Assembly (NCBI GenBank): GCA_016744115.1
Contig: JADGEZ010000013.1
Span: 1-50,924 of the forward strand
Length of the DNA: 50,924 bases
DNA from: Sulfurimonas sp.
GTDB lineage: Bacteria > Campylobacterota > Campylobacteria > Campylobacterales > Sulfurimonadaceae
Direction: 5' to 3'
The notes under the pieces were generated by a model, which was given only the letters and a program-made list of their open reading frames with translations, was not told the DNA's origin and ran no database searches. This document shows, in pieces, positions 20,286-29,457 of this stretch (its first letter is position 1; each line of letters starts with the position of its first letter). A program made the position numbers and the translations under genes.

Positions 20286-22161
20286 AACGCTCTTCATAGC
20301 ATTCATATTAGTAGTGAGTGTCTCAGCAAGAGATAAGGTAAATGTCAATTTTGCAGATTTAGAGATAAAAGATTTTATCAAATTGATAGCTAAAATAACT
20401 CATAAAAATATTTTAATAAACCATAAAGTAAACGGCACAATAAATTTTATAAGCAATGCTCCTATATATGATGATGAACTCATAGGGATACTTGTATCAG
20501 TTCTTAACTCTAAGGGTTTTACTCTTATAGAAGATGGTTCTTTATATAAAATAGTTCGTGCTACAGAATCTGCAAAACATAATCCAAAAGTTATCTCACT
20601 TGGAAAAAAGTTATATGGTTCATTGATGGTGACACAAGCCATAGTTGTTAAGGGTGAAAATGTTGATGTAGTAGCGGCAAAGATCCGTTACCTTATCTCA
20701 AAAACAGCCAAACTTATGACTATGAAAGAATCAAATATCATCTTAATAACAGACTATCCTAAAAATATAGAAACGATTAAAAGAGTGATAAAAGATATAG
20801 ATACATACAATAAAGCAATTGTAAAAATCGTATATGTAAAAAATACAGAAGCAAAAAAACTACAAACTCGTTTAGTAGATGTGGCAAAATCTATTTTTAA
20901 TGAAAAAGTGGCTTCTCAAAGAGTTAAAATTATTCTTGATGATAATATCAATGGAATTATTATAGTAGGAGATGTAAAAAATGTACAAAGAATTGAAAAA
21001 CTAATAAAACAGCTTGATGTAGAGTCAAATATGAATAGCATTGTTAAAATTTTTCCTTTAAAAAACTCTGATGCTAAATCAGTTCTTGCAACGCTCACGG
21101 CTATTGCGTCTAAACAAGTATATAAGGATCCATCTTTAAAACCAAATATTTCCTCAAGTGAAGAGATAAACTCAATCATTGTAGTGGGTGATCCCGCTAT
21201 CGTAAAGGGATTAAAGGTTATTATTGATGAGCTTGATAAGGAAAAATATCAGGTATATGTACAGGCAAAAATCATAGAGATAAATCAAAATGACAGTAAA
21301 GACTTAGGTTTAAAGTATGGATTTGCGGGAGGAGATGTCTCTTCAACAGGATTATATTCAATGAGTGCTAACTTTGGTTCATCAAGTTTGACAACAATAG
21401 CTTCAGAGGCTGTAAAAAAAGCATTACTAGGGATTGGAGAAGGGACAAAGTCAGCTTTATCATTAGGAGCAACTCTTGATTTTTTAGAAGAAAACGGTGT
21501 TTCAAAAGCAGTTTCAAATCCTTCTATACTGTGTGTAAATAACAAAGAATCCTCAATCTATGTAGGGAAGACAATCTCAATATCAACAGGGAGTGTAACT
21601 TCAAGTACAACAGCAGTCCCCGGGGTAACAAATAGTTTCAAGCGTGAGGATGTTGGTTTGACCTTAAAAATAAAACCTCGTGTCTCTTCTAATGATAAGG
21701 TTACCTTAGATGTAGAAGTTGTATTAGAGAGTGTTCTTGATGATGGTTCTAAAAATGCAACAGGGCAACCTGTTACATCCAAGCAAGAGGTTAAGACACA
21801 GGCTATCTTACGCCATGGTGAGAGTATTATCATCGGTGGACTTGTCAAAGCATATAAGAAAAAGGTACACAGTCAATTGCCTATATTAGGAGATATTCCT
21901 ATACTTGGGGATTTACTCTTTTCTTCAAATAGCACAAAAGTAGAAGAGGATAATTTAGTGGTTATTTTAACTCCTTATGTTATTAGTAAAAGTGAGGAAC
22001 TCTCACAATTGCAAAAAGATTTAGGTATTTTATCTAGTGTCCAAGATACTTATAATTTAGATATTTTTAAGAGCATGGAAGAAAAAAGATTAGAAAAATC
22101 GCAAGAAATTCAAACACAAGATGACGATGATTTATTTTTTTTAGATGAAGAAGAGTATTGA
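20272..22161 (+). CDS. gspD: Type II secretion system secretin GspD
   Basis: Forms the outer-membrane gate of the type II secretion system. The 629-residue protein starts with a signal peptide (to about residue 20), then an N0 domain (VNFADLEIKDFIKLIAKIT), N1-N3 ring domains (repeats at about 100-320 such as VIKDIDTYNKAIVKIVYVKN and IIDELDKEKYQVYVQAKIIE) and the secretin beta-barrel (about 325-580) with VGLTLKIKPRV and LPILGDIPILGDLLFSS. The C-terminal tail is acidic. No lipobox is present. AAAGGAA precedes ATG 20272. Confidence 0.95.
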   Translation: MKSIKTLFIAFILVVSVSARDKVNVNFADLEIKDFIKLIAKITHKNILINHKVNGTINFISNAPIYDDELIGILVSVLNSKGFTLIEDGSLYKIVRATESAKHNPKVISLGKKLYGSLMVTQAIVVKGENVDVVAAKIRYLISKTAKLMTMKESNIILITDYPKNIETIKRVIKDIDTYNKAIVKIVYVKNTEAKKLQTRLVDVAKSIFNEKVASQRVKIILDDNINGIIIVGDVKNVQRIEKLIKQLDVESNMNSIVKIFPLKNSDAKSVLATLTAIASKQVYKDPSLKPNISSSEEINSIIVVGDPAIVKGLKVIIDELDKEKYQVYVQAKIIEINQNDSKDLGLKYGFAGGDVSSTGLYSMSANFGSSSLTTIASEAVKKALLGIGEGTKSALSLGATLDFLEENGVSKAVSNPSILCVNNKESSIYVGKTISISTGSVTSSTTAVPGVTNSFKREDVGLTLKIKPRVSSNDKVTLDVEVVLESVLDDGSKNATGQPVTSKQEVKTQAILRHGESIIIGGLVKAYKKKVHSQLPILGDIPILGDLLFSSNSTKVEEDNLVVILTPYVISKSEELSQLQKDLGILSSVQDTYNLDIFKSMEEKRLEKSQEIQTQDDDDLFFLDEEEY

Positions 22162-23678
22162 TGTTTGATTTAGAAGCACTGCATGATTTAAAGTTAGAAG
22201 TTTATGAACCAGAAGATGTGGATGTAGAACTTAGTGTTAAAAATTATCTTTTATTTAGTGAATTTGAAAATGAGAAATGTGCCTTTGTTTGTGAAAATTA
22301 TCTACTTGAAGCAACGAACTTTTACACAAAATTAGATACTAACTACAAACTGCATCTCCTAGATGAAGATTCTTATGATAGATTATATAACCGTTTTTTA
22401 GAACTTCGTACTGATAGAACCATGCAAAGTATGCAAGAGGATAATAAACAAGAGGATGAAGACGAAAATATCTCTCTTACAGATTTTCTGCGAACATCAT
22501 CAGATATTTTAACAAGTGAAGAATCTGCTCCTATCATCAAGTTTGTAAATGCTCTTTTTTACCAAGCGATTAAAAAAAGAGCCTCAGATATACATATAGA
22601 AGTTCAAGAAAAAAGAGGAGAAGTTCGTTTTCGTGTAGATGGGATGTTACTCAAAAATGCAGACTTAGATAAAAAAGTAGTAAACTTAATCGTGAGCCGT
22701 ATAAAAGTTATATCAAACCTAGATATTTCAGAAAAACGAATCCCCCAAGATGGAAGAACACAGATTAAAATATCTGGAGAAACCTTAGATGTGCGTGTTT
22801 CTATACTTCCAACTTTTCATGGAGAAAGAGTTGTTATGAGACTCTTGATGCAAAGTTCTCAAATTCCCAAAATAAATGAACTTGGATTTGATGAGGTACT
22901 AGTGAGTGATATGAGAAAATTATTACGCTCCTCTCATGGGATCATACTAGTAACTGGACCAACGGGAAGTGGTAAAACAACATCCTTGCATTCATTTTTA
23001 AGAGAAGTAGAAGAACCTGAAAAAAATCTCATAACAGTAGAAGACCCAGTAGAATACAAGTCGGATAATATTGCTCAAATTCAGGTAAATGAAAAAGTAG
23101 GTTTAACTTTTGCTGCGGCTTTGAGATCTATCTTGCGTCAAGATCCCGATGTTATCATGATAGGGGAGATTAGAGATGAAGAGACAGCTGCTATCTCTGT
23201 TCGTGCTGCATTAACAGGGCATTTAGTTTTTTCTACCTTACATACAAATTCAGCAGCTGCTACTATCTCTCGTTTGTCAGATATGGGAATTGAACCCTTT
23301 TTAATCTCATCCTCTTTACTTGGAATTTTAGCACAAAGACTTGTGCGTGTCTTGTGTAGTGATTGTAAAGTAGAAGATATAATCGCAGAAGATTTTGCAA
23401 AAGATTATTTGCTTAACAGCAATGCAATCATATATAAGGCTTGTGGCTGTAAATCATGTAACTATAGTGGTTATGCTGGTCGTAGGTCTATAGGGGAATT
23501 GTTGCTCATGAACGACAAGGTAAAAGACTTACTTAAAACTACAACGGATGAACATACTATCAAAACATCTTTAGAAAAAGATGGTTTAAAAACAATATCA
23601 ATGCAGTTAAGAGATATGCTTATAAAAGGGGAAACCTCTTTAGATGAAGCCATTAGAATTGGCTTAGGGCATGCTTAA
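22161..23678 (+). CDS. gspE: Type II secretion ATPase GspE
   Basis: Cytoplasmic hexameric ATPase that powers pseudopilus assembly, 505 residues from ATG 22161 (the ATG overlaps the gspD stop as TGATG; a TTG three bases earlier is also in frame). Features: an N-terminal GspL-binding region, Walker A GPTGSGKTTSL, Asp box VEDPVEY, Walker B RQDPDVIMIGEIRDEETA and His box TGHLVFSTLHTNSAA. The zinc-binding Cys pairs CSDC and CGCKSC are in the C-terminal third. All catalytic motifs are intact. The 3' end overlaps the next pseudopilin gene by 8 bp. Confidence 0.95.
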   Translation: MFDLEALHDLKLEVYEPEDVDVELSVKNYLLFSEFENEKCAFVCENYLLEATNFYTKLDTNYKLHLLDEDSYDRLYNRFLELRTDRTMQSMQEDNKQEDEDENISLTDFLRTSSDILTSEESAPIIKFVNALFYQAIKKRASDIHIEVQEKRGEVRFRVDGMLLKNADLDKKVVNLIVSRIKVISNLDISEKRIPQDGRTQIKISGETLDVRVSILPTFHGERVVMRLLMQSSQIPKINELGFDEVLVSDMRKLLRSSHGIILVTGPTGSGKTTSLHSFLREVEEPEKNLITVEDPVEYKSDNIAQIQVNEKVGLTFAAALRSILRQDPDVIMIGEIRDEETAAISVRAALTGHLVFSTLHTNSAAATISRLSDMGIEPFLISSSLLGILAQRLVRVLCSDCKVEDIIAEDFAKDYLLNSNAIIYKACGCKSCNYSGYAGRRSIGELLLMNDKVKDLLKTTTDEHTIKTSLEKDGLKTISMQLRDMLIKGETSLDEAIRIGLGHA

Positions 23679-24123
23679 AGGGAAAAAAGCTTTTACCCTC
23701 ATAGAGGTAATAGTATCAGTTCTGATAATCTCTATCGTAATCATGGCTCTTTTACAAATGTTTGCGAACAATACACATATCTTTTTATCACTTAATAATA
23801 AAACGAAAATAAGTCAATATTCTTCATTTTTCATCTCGAGTAGAGATATTGGTTTTGAAGATGACATGAGCGATATGTATAAGTTAGTAGAGGATTTTAC
23901 CTTAGAGGATGATTTAAGAAGAGAACTTAAAAATATGAAAATGGGTATTATGTATCAAGAAGTTAAGAGAATTGATATGAGTGAATTTGAAGATGATGAA
24001 GATGAAAATACTACTAATGCTTTAAACAAAGAATCAAATTCAAATATAATTTTTGAAATAGGAAAAACTATTTTAACAACTCAAAATACTTCAGTAAGCT
24101 TTTTGAGGTTGAGACTAGAATGA
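23671..24123 (+). CDS. Type II secretion minor pseudopilin (GspI-like)
   Basis: A 150-residue prepilin: MLKGKKA then FTLIEVIVSVLIISIVIMALLQMF, with a class III peptidase site and Glu at mature position 5. The 'FTLIEVIVSVLIISI' helix is typical of GspI. The globular part is acidic (EFEDDEDEN). It starts inside gspE and overlaps the next pseudopilin by ATGA. GspI is inferred from order and the helix; the globular domain is not diagnostic. Confidence 0.72.
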   Translation: MLKGKKAFTLIEVIVSVLIISIVIMALLQMFANNTHIFLSLNNKTKISQYSSFFISSRDIGFEDDMSDMYKLVEDFTLEDDLRRELKNMKMGIMYQEVKRIDMSEFEDDEDENTTNALNKESNSNIIFEIGKTILTTQNTSVSFLRLRLE

Positions 24124-24653
24124 AAAAAAATGCTTTTTCTCTCATAGAGATGTTGGTGTCAATAAGTATTTTAGCAATTATGATGTTGTATCTATATAAA
24201 AGCTACGCTTCGCTCAACATGTCAAATGATATTTATAAAACAAAGGTCAAGAAATTATTAGATATAAATAGCATTACAAAAACATTACTTTTAGACTTTT
24301 CTTTAGCCTTACCAGAGTCTATTAAAATAATAAAGCAAGAAGAAAATGAAGTTCTTATACGGATGCAAACATTAAATTCTAAGCATAGAAATTTTAGCCC
24401 TTACTTGATGTATATGGTAAAAAATGATAAACTATACAGATTAGAATCTTTAAAAGATTTTTCCAGTGCTTCATTTTCTTTTAATGATGTGTTAAATATA
24501 GATGAAGTGGCAGAAGTACAAAGATTCAGAGTTTATAAATATATAAAAATAGTTAAAAGAATATACACAGAGTTTTATTTAATAGATATTAAATTTAAAG
24601 AAGAAAAACAAATATTATTTAAAGTCAAAGCACTTAATGAATATAAAAAATAA
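24120..24653 (+). CDS. Type II secretion minor pseudopilin (GspJ-like)
   Basis: A 177-residue prepilin with MKKNA then [24 protein letters not shown], Glu at mature position 5, and a basic globular domain. GspJ forms the pseudopilus tip with GspI and GspK, and this gene follows the GspI-like gene directly, the usual I-J order. It is the last secretion gene; purH begins 17 bp later. Assignment to J rests on order and size. Confidence 0.72.
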   Translation: MKKNAFSLIEMLVSISILAIMMLYLYKSYASLNMSNDIYKTKVKKLLDINSITKTLLLDFSLALPESIKIIKQEENEVLIRMQTLNSKHRNFSPYLMYMVKNDKLYRLESLKDFSSASFSFNDVLNIDEVAEVQRFRVYKYIKIVKRIYTEFYLIDIKFKEEKQILFKVKALNEYKK

Positions 24654-24670
24654 ATACAAAAGGAAATTTT

Positions 24671-26209
24671 TTGAAAAAAAGAGCATTAGTAAGCGTAAGC
24701 GATAAGGCAGGTATAGTTGAGTTTTGTAACTCTCTTGTGAAAAATTCTTATGAGATTATCTCTACAGGTGGGACATATAAAGTCCTGGTAGAAGCGGGCA
24801 TAAAAGCTATAGAGATTGACGAGGTGACTAAGTTTCCTGAGTGTTTTGAGGGGAGGGTTAAAACTCTTAATCCTTTTGTGCATGGGGGTATTCTTCATCG
24901 TCGCGATAAACAATCACACCTAAATCAAGCCAAGGAGTTAGGAGTTGAACCTATTGATTTGGTTTGTGTTAATTTGTATCCTTTTAAGCAAACGATAGAT
25001 AAAACTGATGATTTTGATGAAATAATTGAGAACATTGACATCGGTGGACCTGCCATGGTTCGCTCCGCTGCAAAAAACTTTGACGCAGTAATAATTGTTA
25101 CGGATGTAAATGATTATGATGAGGTTATAGAAGCTATTGAAAATGAAAAAAACACCAAAGAGTTTCGCCGTGGATACATGATAAAAGCTTATGAGCATAC
25201 TGCCAGTTATGATGCGATGATAGGTAATTATATGAACAAGCGTTTTAATGATGGTTTTGGTGAAAAACAGTTTTTGGTAGGAAATAAAGTTATGATTACT
25301 AGATATGGTGAAAATCCACATCAAAAAGGTGCATTATATGAGTTTGATAAACACTTTACAAATAACTTTACAACACTCAAAGGTGAGGCGAGTTTTAATA
25401 ATTTAAATGATCTAAACGGTGCAGTGAAAATTGCCGCTGCCTTTGGTGAAGATAACTCTGTTTGCATCTCTAAACATGGTAATCCCTGTGGTTTCGCAAT
25501 AAAAGACAATCTTCTTGAAGCTTATGTAGAGGCACTTAGATGTGACCCAATATCGGCATTTGGTGGGGTGGTTGCGGTGAATGGTGTAGTAAATAAAGAA
25601 CTAGCAGAAAAAATGAATGAAACTTTTTTAGAAGTTGTGATAGCTGGTCGTATCACCCAAGAAGCTCAAGAGATTTTTGCAGCCAAAAAGCGTATAAAAC
25701 TTTTTGAAATGGGTTGGGATAAGCTTATCTTAGCAAATGATATTAATGACTTCAAACATGTTGAGGGCGGATTTGTTTTTCAAGATGCGGATAAGGTTGG
25801 TAAAGATGAGGTTAAAAATGCAAAACTAGTATCTAAAACACAAGCATCTCAAGGGGATATGAAAGATATGGAGATAGCGTATAAAGTCGCATCTCTCACA
25901 AAGTCAAACTGTGTAGTTTATGTTAAAAATTCAGCGATGGTGGCTGTTGGCATGGGTATGACTTCTCGAGTTGATGCAGCTGAGTGTGCTTTGAAAAAAG
26001 CAAAGGATATGGGTCTTGATGTGAGTGGATCTTCTCTTGCTTCAGAAGCATTTTTCCCATTTCGTGATAGCATTGACGCTGCAGCTGCAGCGGGTGTGAA
26101 AAATATCATCGAACCAGGGGGAAGCATTAGAGACGAAGAGATTATACAAGCTGCAAATGAGTTTGGTATGAGTTTATACTTCTCAGAAGTTCGCCATTTT
26201 TTGCATTAA
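24671..26209 (+). CDS. purH: Bifunctional AICAR formyltransferase / IMP cyclohydrolase PurH
   Basis: Catalyses the last two steps of de novo IMP synthesis. The 512-residue protein has an N-terminal MGS-like cyclohydrolase domain ([48 protein letters not shown]) and a C-terminal AICAR formyltransferase domain with the catalytic Lys-His motif in [11 protein letters not shown] and [16 protein letters not shown], ending in EVRHFLH. Length and motifs are normal. The start is TTG 24671 with AGGAAA upstream. It follows the secretion operon by only 17 bp and may be read from it, an odd pairing with no obvious functional link. Confidence 0.96.
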   Translation: MKKRALVSVSDKAGIVEFCNSLVKNSYEIISTGGTYKVLVEAGIKAIEIDEVTKFPECFEGRVKTLNPFVHGGILHRRDKQSHLNQAKELGVEPIDLVCVNLYPFKQTIDKTDDFDEIIENIDIGGPAMVRSAAKNFDAVIIVTDVNDYDEVIEAIENEKNTKEFRRGYMIKAYEHTASYDAMIGNYMNKRFNDGFGEKQFLVGNKVMITRYGENPHQKGALYEFDKHFTNNFTTLKGEASFNNLNDLNGAVKIAAAFGEDNSVCISKHGNPCGFAIKDNLLEAYVEALRCDPISAFGGVVAVNGVVNKELAEKMNETFLEVVIAGRITQEAQEIFAAKKRIKLFEMGWDKLILANDINDFKHVEGGFVFQDADKVGKDEVKNAKLVSKTQASQGDMKDMEIAYKVASLTKSNCVVYVKNSAMVAVGMGMTSRVDAAECALKKAKDMGLDVSGSSLASEAFFPFRDSIDAAAAAGVKNIIEPGGSIRDEEIIQAANEFGMSLYFSEVRHFLH

Positions 26210-26248
26210 GATAATTAGGGTAAAATAGCATTATAAAGGTGAGATTAA

Positions 26249-26632
26249 ATGAAATTTTTTATAGGTATATGTTTTGCGACATCAGTATTATTTTCAAATA
26301 TGAAGATATATGTGTCTAAAAATAGTACGATAGATTCTATCAGCCTACGAGAATTAAAAAATTTATATCTTAAAAAAACAAAACTCCTCAATAATCAAAA
26401 AGTCATTGTTTATGATAACCAAGAAGAATATAAAAACTTCTGTATTAATATTTTAAATAAAACAGATGGACATATTCATGCTTATTGGATGAGGCAAATT
26501 TTTTCGGGAAAAAAAATCCCTCCTGATAAAATAAAATACTCTGAAATAACTTTTATTTTAAAGAAAAATCCATTTGCAATTAGTTATTCAAAACGAGATT
26601 TAGATGCAAAGGTTATATATGAATTTAAATAA
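26249..26632 (+). CDS. Small PstS-like periplasmic substrate-binding-type protein
   Basis: A 127-residue protein with a signal peptide (MKFFIGICFATSVLFS) and one short domain resembling half of a phosphate-binding PstS-like fold: SISLRELKNLYLKKTKLLNNQKVIVYD, HAYWMRQIFSGKKIPP and NPFAISYS. Proteins of this size occur in Campylobacterota and other Proteobacteria beside sensory genes and are annotated as phosphate ABC transporter substrate-binding; the ligand is uncertain. AAAGGTGAG precedes ATG 26249. Its end overlaps the porin-like gene by 14 bp. No pst permease genes are nearby, so a sensory role is more likely than transport. Confidence 0.72.
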   Translation: MKFFIGICFATSVLFSNMKIYVSKNSTIDSISLRELKNLYLKKTKLLNNQKVIVYDNQEEYKNFCINILNKTDGHIHAYWMRQIFSGKKIPPDKIKYSEITFILKKNPFAISYSKRDLDAKVIYEFK

Positions 26633-27854
26633 ACTACTCTTACTTTTTTTCTTGGTGACTTCTTTGTTCTCTAATGATAAATATACTACAAATTTTAATT
26701 ATTTTGGAAACTTAAGTGCAGGAAAATTAAATAGTTCTGGATATGATTTAAATGACTATAATCATGATAGTACTAATGATAGCATAGGTTTCTCAGCATA
26801 TTCTAAAGTAGCAGCTCAGTTTAGTTTAACTTATGATGACTTGACTTTTACTGCACAAGGATTACTAAGAGAAAAGCATAGTTCATTAACTCCAGAAATA
26901 ACATGGTTCAATATAAAGTATGATATTAATGATAACTATGCTTTACGCCTTGGGCGGATTCAAACTAAGGTTTTATTAAATTCAGAGTCCTTAGATATTG
27001 ATTATCTACATCTTTGGGCAAAGCCTCCTGTGGAAGTCTATAGATTGATGCCAGTAAGAACATTTAATGGATTAGAGTTAAGCTATAATGAAACTATAGA
27101 CGATAAAAGCTTCCATATATCTATCGTCCCCTTTGGGTTTTATAAGAGCGATATAAATTCTAACAAGAACAGAGATGTATCTTTAAAAATTGATAATTCT
27201 CATTCTGTTAGCCTTACCTTAGAAAATGAAACAATTACATATAAGGCATCTTTTTCAAAATCTGATACTAATATCAAAGATTTAGATTCTACCTTAATGA
27301 TTGTAAATGGATTGAAAGCTTATGGAAATGATATGCAGAGATATACTTTTGAAGATAGAGTTACCTATTCTTCATCATTTGGTGTGCAATACGCAGGAGA
27401 GTTGTTCTTATTTGACACAGAACTAGCACATTTTAAAAGTAATAGTCTTCTTCCTACATCAACAGCTGCATATGTGATGTTAGGGTATAAAATGGATAAA
27501 TTAACTCCCTATATGATATATGCAGAAAATAAAAACGATAAGAGCCATTTTAATACAAGTAATATAAAGACTAGCGATGATAGAAGTGTAGCACTCAAAA
27601 AAGCTTTAAATGATGTTTTATACCTGCAGAATTATTCTCAACAAACAACTTCTATTGGTGTGAGATATGATATAAAAGTGGGTTTAGCATTAAAGACTCA
27701 AATTGATCGCATTACTACTACAAACTATGGAGATATTTCTTCTTTAAGTATTGATATGACTGGCTATGAAAGAGTGGGAATCTTATCTCGTGATGCAGGC
27801 ACACGAGATAAAGTTATTTATGCTTGGACAGTGAGTCTTAGTTTTGCTTACTAA
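26619..27854 (+). CDS. Outer membrane porin-like beta-barrel protein
   Basis: From ATG 26619 the protein has 411 residues with a signal peptide (MNLNKLLLLFFLVTSLFS) and a body of alternating amphipathic strands rich in aromatic and Asn/Asp/Ser residues. It ends with aromatic-terminated strands (VIYAWTVSLSFAY), the expected C-terminal Tyr/Phe for outer-membrane insertion. AAAGG at 26608-26612 supports 26619 rather than the upstream ATG 26604. It overlaps the PstS-like gene at its 5' end and the HD-GYP gene at its 3' end. The substrate is unknown. Confidence 0.72.
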   Translation: MNLNKLLLLFFLVTSLFSNDKYTTNFNYFGNLSAGKLNSSGYDLNDYNHDSTNDSIGFSAYSKVAAQFSLTYDDLTFTAQGLLREKHSSLTPEITWFNIKYDINDNYALRLGRIQTKVLLNSESLDIDYLHLWAKPPVEVYRLMPVRTFNGLELSYNETIDDKSFHISIVPFGFYKSDINSNKNRDVSLKIDNSHSVSLTLENETITYKASFSKSDTNIKDLDSTLMIVNGLKAYGNDMQRYTFEDRVTYSSSFGVQYAGELFLFDTELAHFKSNSLLPTSTAAYVMLGYKMDKLTPYMIYAENKNDKSHFNTSNIKTSDDRSVALKKALNDVLYLQNYSQQTTSIGVRYDIKVGLALKTQIDRITTTNYGDISSLSIDMTGYERVGILSRDAGTRDKVIYAWTVSLSFAY

Positions 27855-29247
27855 CATAACGATAGGGGAAAAGTTATTAGGACTTTTTTTTATCAATTTG
27901 ACGGTTCTTCTAGTTATAGTAGGAAATGGATATACACATACAAAAAATAGTGTTATAAATTTTAAGGAGATTGAAGAAAAAGTATTGCCTATCTCTAATA
28001 TTCATATTCAAAATCTTTATTTACTAGAGACTATTATGAATTCTTTTGTAGATGTAGCCGTTACAAATGAAAAAGATATATTGATTAATATCTTAAATAT
28101 TAAATCACACTTATTAAAAAATTTACAAGAGTTAGTTAAATATGAAGTTGATATAGAAAAACAAAAAAATTTATTTAAAAAATATTTTGATTTTGCATAT
28201 GCTTTTACCTTATCTGTTATAGATAATAAAAACAAGTATAAAATCGAAGATGCAGCAATACTAAAGGGATACTCTAATCAAGTGATTAGACTATTTAGAA
28301 AGAAGAAAATTATTTCTCAAAAAAATGTATCAAATTCCTTAGCAAAGATTTCTAATAATATAAGTATTTATTTTAATAACTCACTTATTTTTTCATCTAT
28401 AGGTCTTATAGTAATGCTTGTCTTTGGTATCGTTATGAATAGATTTGTAAAAAATAGATTTGCAACTATTTTAGTATCACTCAATAATCTGTTGAAAGAA
28501 AAACCAGACTTTTCAGTACGCTTATATGCAGGAAATAGTGATGAAATAGGGCAACTCACAGAGTTATATAATCAACTATCAGATAAGTTAGAAACAGCGC
28601 ATAATACAAGCTCACAAAATTTTCTCAAAGAGATAGAAGATACACAAAAAGAAGTTGTATTTACCATGGGTTCAATTGCTGAGAGTAGATCCAAGGAAAC
28701 TTGTAATCATGTTAGAAGAGTAGCTGAGTATAGTAAATTACTTGCTTTATATTATGGACTTAATGAAGATGAGGCTGAGATGTTAAAACAAGCAAGCCCA
28801 ATGCATGATATTGGTAAAGTAGCAATACCTGATTCTGTATTAAACAAATCAGGAACCTTGGATGATGCCCAAAGGAAAATAATGGATGAACATGTTAATC
28901 TCGGTTATGAAATGTTAAAACATTCAAAAAGACCACTACTTAAAACAGCCGCTATTGTAGCATTACAGCATCATGAGAAGTGGGATGGAACAGGTTATCC
29001 AAAGGCTAAAAAAGGTAGTGATATTCATATCTATGGACGCATTACAGCCTTAGCAGATGTGTTTGATGCCTTAGGTTCAGATAGAGTATATAAAAAAGCA
29101 TGGGAAGATGAGAAAATTTTTGATTTATTTAGAGAAGAAAGAGGGAAACATTTTGACCCTAATTTAGTAGATATTTTCTTTGAAAAACTAGAAGATTTTT
29201 TGGCGATTAGAGATACTTTTAAAGATGAACACCAGAAGCACAGCTGA
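27844..29247 (+). CDS. Membrane-bound HD-GYP phosphodiesterase with HAMP domain
   Basis: Predicted cyclic di-GMP phosphodiesterase of 467 residues. Layout: membrane helix at about 12-30, periplasmic four-helix sensor region to about 175, second helix at about 180-200, HAMP (about 200-255), then an HD-GYP domain. The metal-binding HD is in MHDIGKVAIPD (His321) and HHEKWDGTGYP (HHE at 376-378) carries the GYP motif; all key residues look intact. The TTG start at 27844 lies inside the porin-like gene. The overlapping trio suggests that the periplasmic protein and porin feed a signal to this enzyme. Confidence 0.88.
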   Translation: MLTNITIGEKLLGLFFINLTVLLVIVGNGYTHTKNSVINFKEIEEKVLPISNIHIQNLYLLETIMNSFVDVAVTNEKDILINILNIKSHLLKNLQELVKYEVDIEKQKNLFKKYFDFAYAFTLSVIDNKNKYKIEDAAILKGYSNQVIRLFRKKKIISQKNVSNSLAKISNNISIYFNNSLIFSSIGLIVMLVFGIVMNRFVKNRFATILVSLNNLLKEKPDFSVRLYAGNSDEIGQLTELYNQLSDKLETAHNTSSQNFLKEIEDTQKEVVFTMGSIAESRSKETCNHVRRVAEYSKLLALYYGLNEDEAEMLKQASPMHDIGKVAIPDSVLNKSGTLDDAQRKIMDEHVNLGYEMLKHSKRPLLKTAAIVALQHHEKWDGTGYPKAKKGSDIHIYGRITALADVFDALGSDRVYKKAWEDEKIFDLFREERGKHFDPNLVDIFFEKLEDFLAIRDTFKDEHQKHS

Positions 29248-29278
29248 TTCATACAAATTTATTTACCTCTTTTGTTAG

Positions 29279-29325
29279 CCTGAACCTGACTCAGGGTCTA
29301 GAGTCTAATACTAGATTCTAAATTG
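29279..29325. repeat. Degenerate dispersed palindromic repeat
   Basis: CCTGAACCTGACTCAGG (29279-29295) can form a stem with either of two CCTGA units, and TCTAGAGTC with ACTAGATTC follows. The pattern 'CCTGA...TCAGG.TCTAG' is the style of small dispersed repeats seen in many bacterial intergenic regions. There is no T-run, so it is not called a terminator. The rest of 29248-29389 shows no gene. Confidence 0.4.
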
Positions 29326-29389
29326 GTATGTACTTTTGGTAGAAGTTCTCAATGACAAGCTGTATAAATATGCGTGACACGAGAAGTAT

Positions 29390-29410
29390 CTTGATTGACA
29401 TCCACTCAAG
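29390..29410. promoter_or_regulatory. HAIR-like operator for HspR
   Basis: CTTGATT, seven bases (GACATCC), then ACTCAAG. This matches the HspR-associated inverted repeat CTTGAGT-N7-ACTCAAG at 13 of 14 positions. It overlaps the TTGACA -35 (29395-29400) of the promoter for the dnaJ-like and hspR genes, and hspR is the second gene of that operon, so negative autoregulation is expected. Confidence 0.88.
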
Positions 29411-29424
29411 TTATATGATACAAT
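29395..29424 (+). promoter_or_regulatory. Sigma70-type promoter of cbpA-hspR
   Basis: TTGACA (29395-29400), 18 bp, TACAAT (29419-29424). This is one of the few promoters in the window with a clear -35, and the HspR operator lies across it. AGGAAAAC precedes ATG 29458. Confidence 0.65.
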
Positions 29425-29457
29425 TGCACTTAATAGAATACAATTTTTAGGAAAACA

